Shown in pieces: positions 5,172 to 6,698 of a DNA stretch of 6,698 bases; position 1 is the first letter of the stretch, and each line of letters begins with the position of its first letter. Position numbers and translations under genes: made by a program. Origin of the DNA: an uncultured Chloroflexota bacterium (lineage in GTDB: Bacteria; Chloroflexota; Anaerolineae; Aggregatilineales; Phototrophicaceae). A model generated the notes under the pieces. That model searched no databases and had not been told where the DNA came from. It was given only the letters and a program-made list of their open reading frames with translations. The stretch lies in the NCBI GenBank assembly GCA_937942935.1, contig CALDGT010000904.1, forward strand, positions 1 through 6,698. The letters are read 5' to 3'.

Positions 5172-6698
5172 ATGAGACGTTATCAAAGATTGGCAACACT
5201 AACACATCTTCTCTTGCTGGTGATGTTGGTGGTCAATACTTTTGCGCCAGCCATTTTGGTGAACGCACAAGAGACGACCCCCGATGCCCCACCCGTAGAG
5301 ACCACCCCAGAGACGACACCTGTTGATGTCCCCACAGAGACCCCCACAGATGTCCCGCCAACCCCAACCGAAGCCCCACCGGTTGTTATTCCACCCCAAA
5401 CACCACCCAGTGCGGGTAGCCTGTTTTTGGCGGATTTTAACACCCTAGACACCTCTGCCTTCCTTATAACAGGGGAGTGGGCGGTGACAGGCGAGACCGC
5501 CGTGTTCACCACCATCGCTCCAAATGCCAGCGCGATTGTGAATGGCATGTTGTGGGAAGATTTCATCCTCGTGACCACTGTCAAAATTGGCGCGACAGGT
5601 GAAGCGGTCATTGGCTTGCGCGTTGGTGCAGAAAGTTACGCCATCCGCATCTCCGATACAGGTAGTGCCACCCTTTGGCGCGGGACAACCTTACTCGGTG
5701 GGGTGAACGTTGTGCCAGAATCCACACCAGACCTCAGCGCCGCACCCAATACCTATGAAGTGGCGATTAGCGCGGTAGACGGTGCAATCACAGTCGCAGT
5801 GGATAATGTGACCCAAATCAATATCACCGACCCTGCACCGTTGGTAGCGGGTTATATTGTTTTTGGGACAACCGAGACCAGCGCGAATGTCGTTGGATAC
5901 GATAACATCCTCATTCAAGCACAAGTTCCCGTGACAAATGAAACCCCAGTGACACCGGTTGAACCAGTCGAAACCCCCATCGTCATCCCACCACTCGACC
6001 CAACCCCAGAAAATACCCCTGTGGTTGAAATCACAGAAGAACCTGTCGTTGAAGCCACAGAAGTTCCTGTCGAAGCGACACCCGTTATTGAAGTGACGCC
6101 CGATGTTGAAGCAACACCCGATGTTGAAGCAACACCTGATGTTGAAGCGACACCTGATGTTGAAGCAACACCTGATGTCGAAGCGACTCCTGATGTTGAA
6201 GCGACCCCCGATGTTGAAGTGACTCCAGAAGCAGAAGTCACCGAAACCCCCGTCCCGTTGGCATTGGATGAAGCCGAAATTGCCAAGTTACAAGGCAATA
6301 TTTGGGAATTGCTCCAAGCCTATTACGGTGGCGATATAGAAGGCGCACAAGCCTTTGCAGAAGCCCGCTTTATGGATTGGCGCGAAGACGGACGCTTGCA
6401 AGTGTGGGTGTATCCGTATGCAGTCGAAAATATCCCAACCATCGCCGCCTATTTATTAGAATTGGGCGGGGAAGTGTTGTTCTTGAGCGATTATCACATT
6501 GATGTGATTTTGGAACTCGAAACCATTGTCGAAATCGCCCGCGATGGACGCATTTTTGGCATCACACTCCCTGTCGTTGGGTCATCTACCAGCGCAGACG
6601 ATGAATTGACCACCAATGGCATCGGCACACCACAACGGTTGGCGACCACTGGCACAGGCTCACTGATTCCCCACACACTCGACCAGCTCGGCATTAGT
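5172..6698 (+). CDS. Secreted chimeric protein with ConA-like domain and protease-propeptide-like region (3' partial)
   Basis: The frame opens at the ATG at 5172 and has no stop through the last base, giving 509 codons in view. Domains: signal peptide 1-32 (LLLLVMLVV core, VNA before QE); Pro/Thr/Glu linker about 33-80; a beta-sandwich at about 81-252 whose pattern (LFLADFNTLD start, WAVTGETAVF, IGLRVGAESYAIRI, GYDNILIQ end) resembles the concanavalin/LamG-like domains of secreted proteins; a second acidic Pro/Thr linker at about 253-360 with seven six-residue repeats; then an alpha/beta region at about 365-475 (RLQVWVYPYA, IAAYLLELGGEVLFLSDY, IARDGRIFGITLP). That last pattern is like the inhibitor-type propeptide that precedes subtilisin (S8) domains, and the final LTTNGIG and LDQLGIS segments sit where such enzymes begin their catalytic domain. 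The Asp/His/Ser triad would be downstream, so protease identity is inferred. No strong ribosome binding site is seen; upstream are AAAAGG (5153-5158) and GAAAG (5161-5165). Its coding sequence looks richer in G/C than gene 2. Confidence 0.85.
   Translation, partial: MRRYQRLATLTHLLLLVMLVVNTFAPAILVNAQETTPDAPPVETTPETTPVDVPTETPTDVPPTPTEAPPVVIPPQTPPSAGSLFLADFNTLDTSAFLITGEWAVTGETAVFTTIAPNASAIVNGMLWEDFILVTTVKIGATGEAVIGLRVGAESYAIRISDTGSATLWRGTTLLGGVNVVPESTPDLSAAPNTYEVAISAVDGAITVAVDNVTQINITDPAPLVAGYIVFGTTETSANVVGYDNILIQAQVPVTNETPVTPVEPVETPIVIPPLDPTPENTPVVEITEEPVVEATEVPVEATPVIEVTPDVEATPDVEATPDVEATPDVEATPDVEATPDVEATPDVEVTPEAEVTETPVPLALDEAEIAKLQGNIWELLQAYYGGDIEGAQAFAEARFMDWREDGRLQVWVYPYAVENIPTIAAYLLELGGEVLFLSDYHIDVILELETIVEIARDGRIFGITLPVVGSSTSADDELTTNGIGTPQRLATTGTGSLIPHTLDQLGIS
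6102..6227 (+). repeat. Seven-unit 18-bp minisatellite (DVEATP repeats)
   Basis: Seven in-frame 18-bp units encode six copies of DVEATP and a final DVEVTP, within the second linker of gene 3 (residues 311-352). The nucleotide units differ mainly at third positions (GCA/GCG, ACA/ACC/ACT, CCC/CCT, GTT/GTC), which suggests repeat expansion followed by silent drift. The 18-bp period keeps the frame, so copy-number change would only alter linker length. The linker is acidic and Pro/Thr-rich, probably extended and possibly O-glycosylated. Confidence 0.92.

Noticed and set aside
5183..5611. Minus-strand open frame of 142 codons rich in Gly/Val/Ser
   Set aside because: It is antisense to the Pro/Thr linker and start of the ConA-like domain of gene 3. 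Its low-complexity composition mirrors the GG/AC-rich codons of the linker.
5915..6298. Minus-strand open frame rich in GVASTS repeats
   Set aside because: It is the antisense of the DVEATP minisatellite in gene 3; the repeat simply lacks stops on the other strand. The plus frame has the signal peptide and domain structure.

Overview
The window holds three protein-coding genes, and all three products start with a signal peptide. There is no replication, metabolic, phage, transposase, CRISPR or RNA gene in view. Large secreted repeat proteins, Thr/Pro/Glu linkers of the 'PTE/TPE' type, FN3-like YYWRVR modules and GGAI/FxNN beta-helix repeats are a mix I associate with environmental Chloroflexota (Anaerolineae-like bacteria), usually known from metagenomes. 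That assignment is inference from protein style; no marker gene is present. Base composition is moderate, with AT-leaning spacers.

Layout: bases 1-217 are non-coding and carry a long imperfect hairpin (18-55) whose right arm opens an array of three 38-bp tandem repeats (33-145), then a widely spaced inverted repeat downstream of gene 1. Gene 1 (minus strand, stop at 220) encodes a roughly 911-residue exported protein: three FN3-like domains, a probable six-bladed TolB-like beta-propeller, a fourth FN3-like domain and an unassigned C-terminal domain. A spacer of about 200-250 bp, rich in short direct repeats, separates it from divergent gene 2 (plus strand, 3208-5019), a 603-residue secreted right-handed beta-helix protein made of two related modules, each closed by a Cys-containing ITD-GGN motif. 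A weak terminator-like hairpin follows its stop. A spacer of about 150 bp then holds a candidate promoter and a leader hairpin. Gene 3 (plus strand, from 5172) stays open to the last base. It has a signal peptide, a Pro/Thr linker, a concanavalin/LamG-like beta-sandwich, a second linker containing a seven-unit DVEATP 18-bp minisatellite, and a region that looks like the propeptide of a subtilisin-like protease; any catalytic domain would lie past the window edge.

Together the genes look like part of a cell-surface or secreted adhesion/binding/processing locus. Genes 1 and 2 may be controlled from the shared divergent spacer; gene 3 looks separately transcribed. No known defence or biosynthetic system is recognisable. 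The most unusual items are the hairpin and tandem array at the left end, the mosaic architecture of gene 1, the two-module beta-helix of gene 2 and the chimeric architecture of gene 3.
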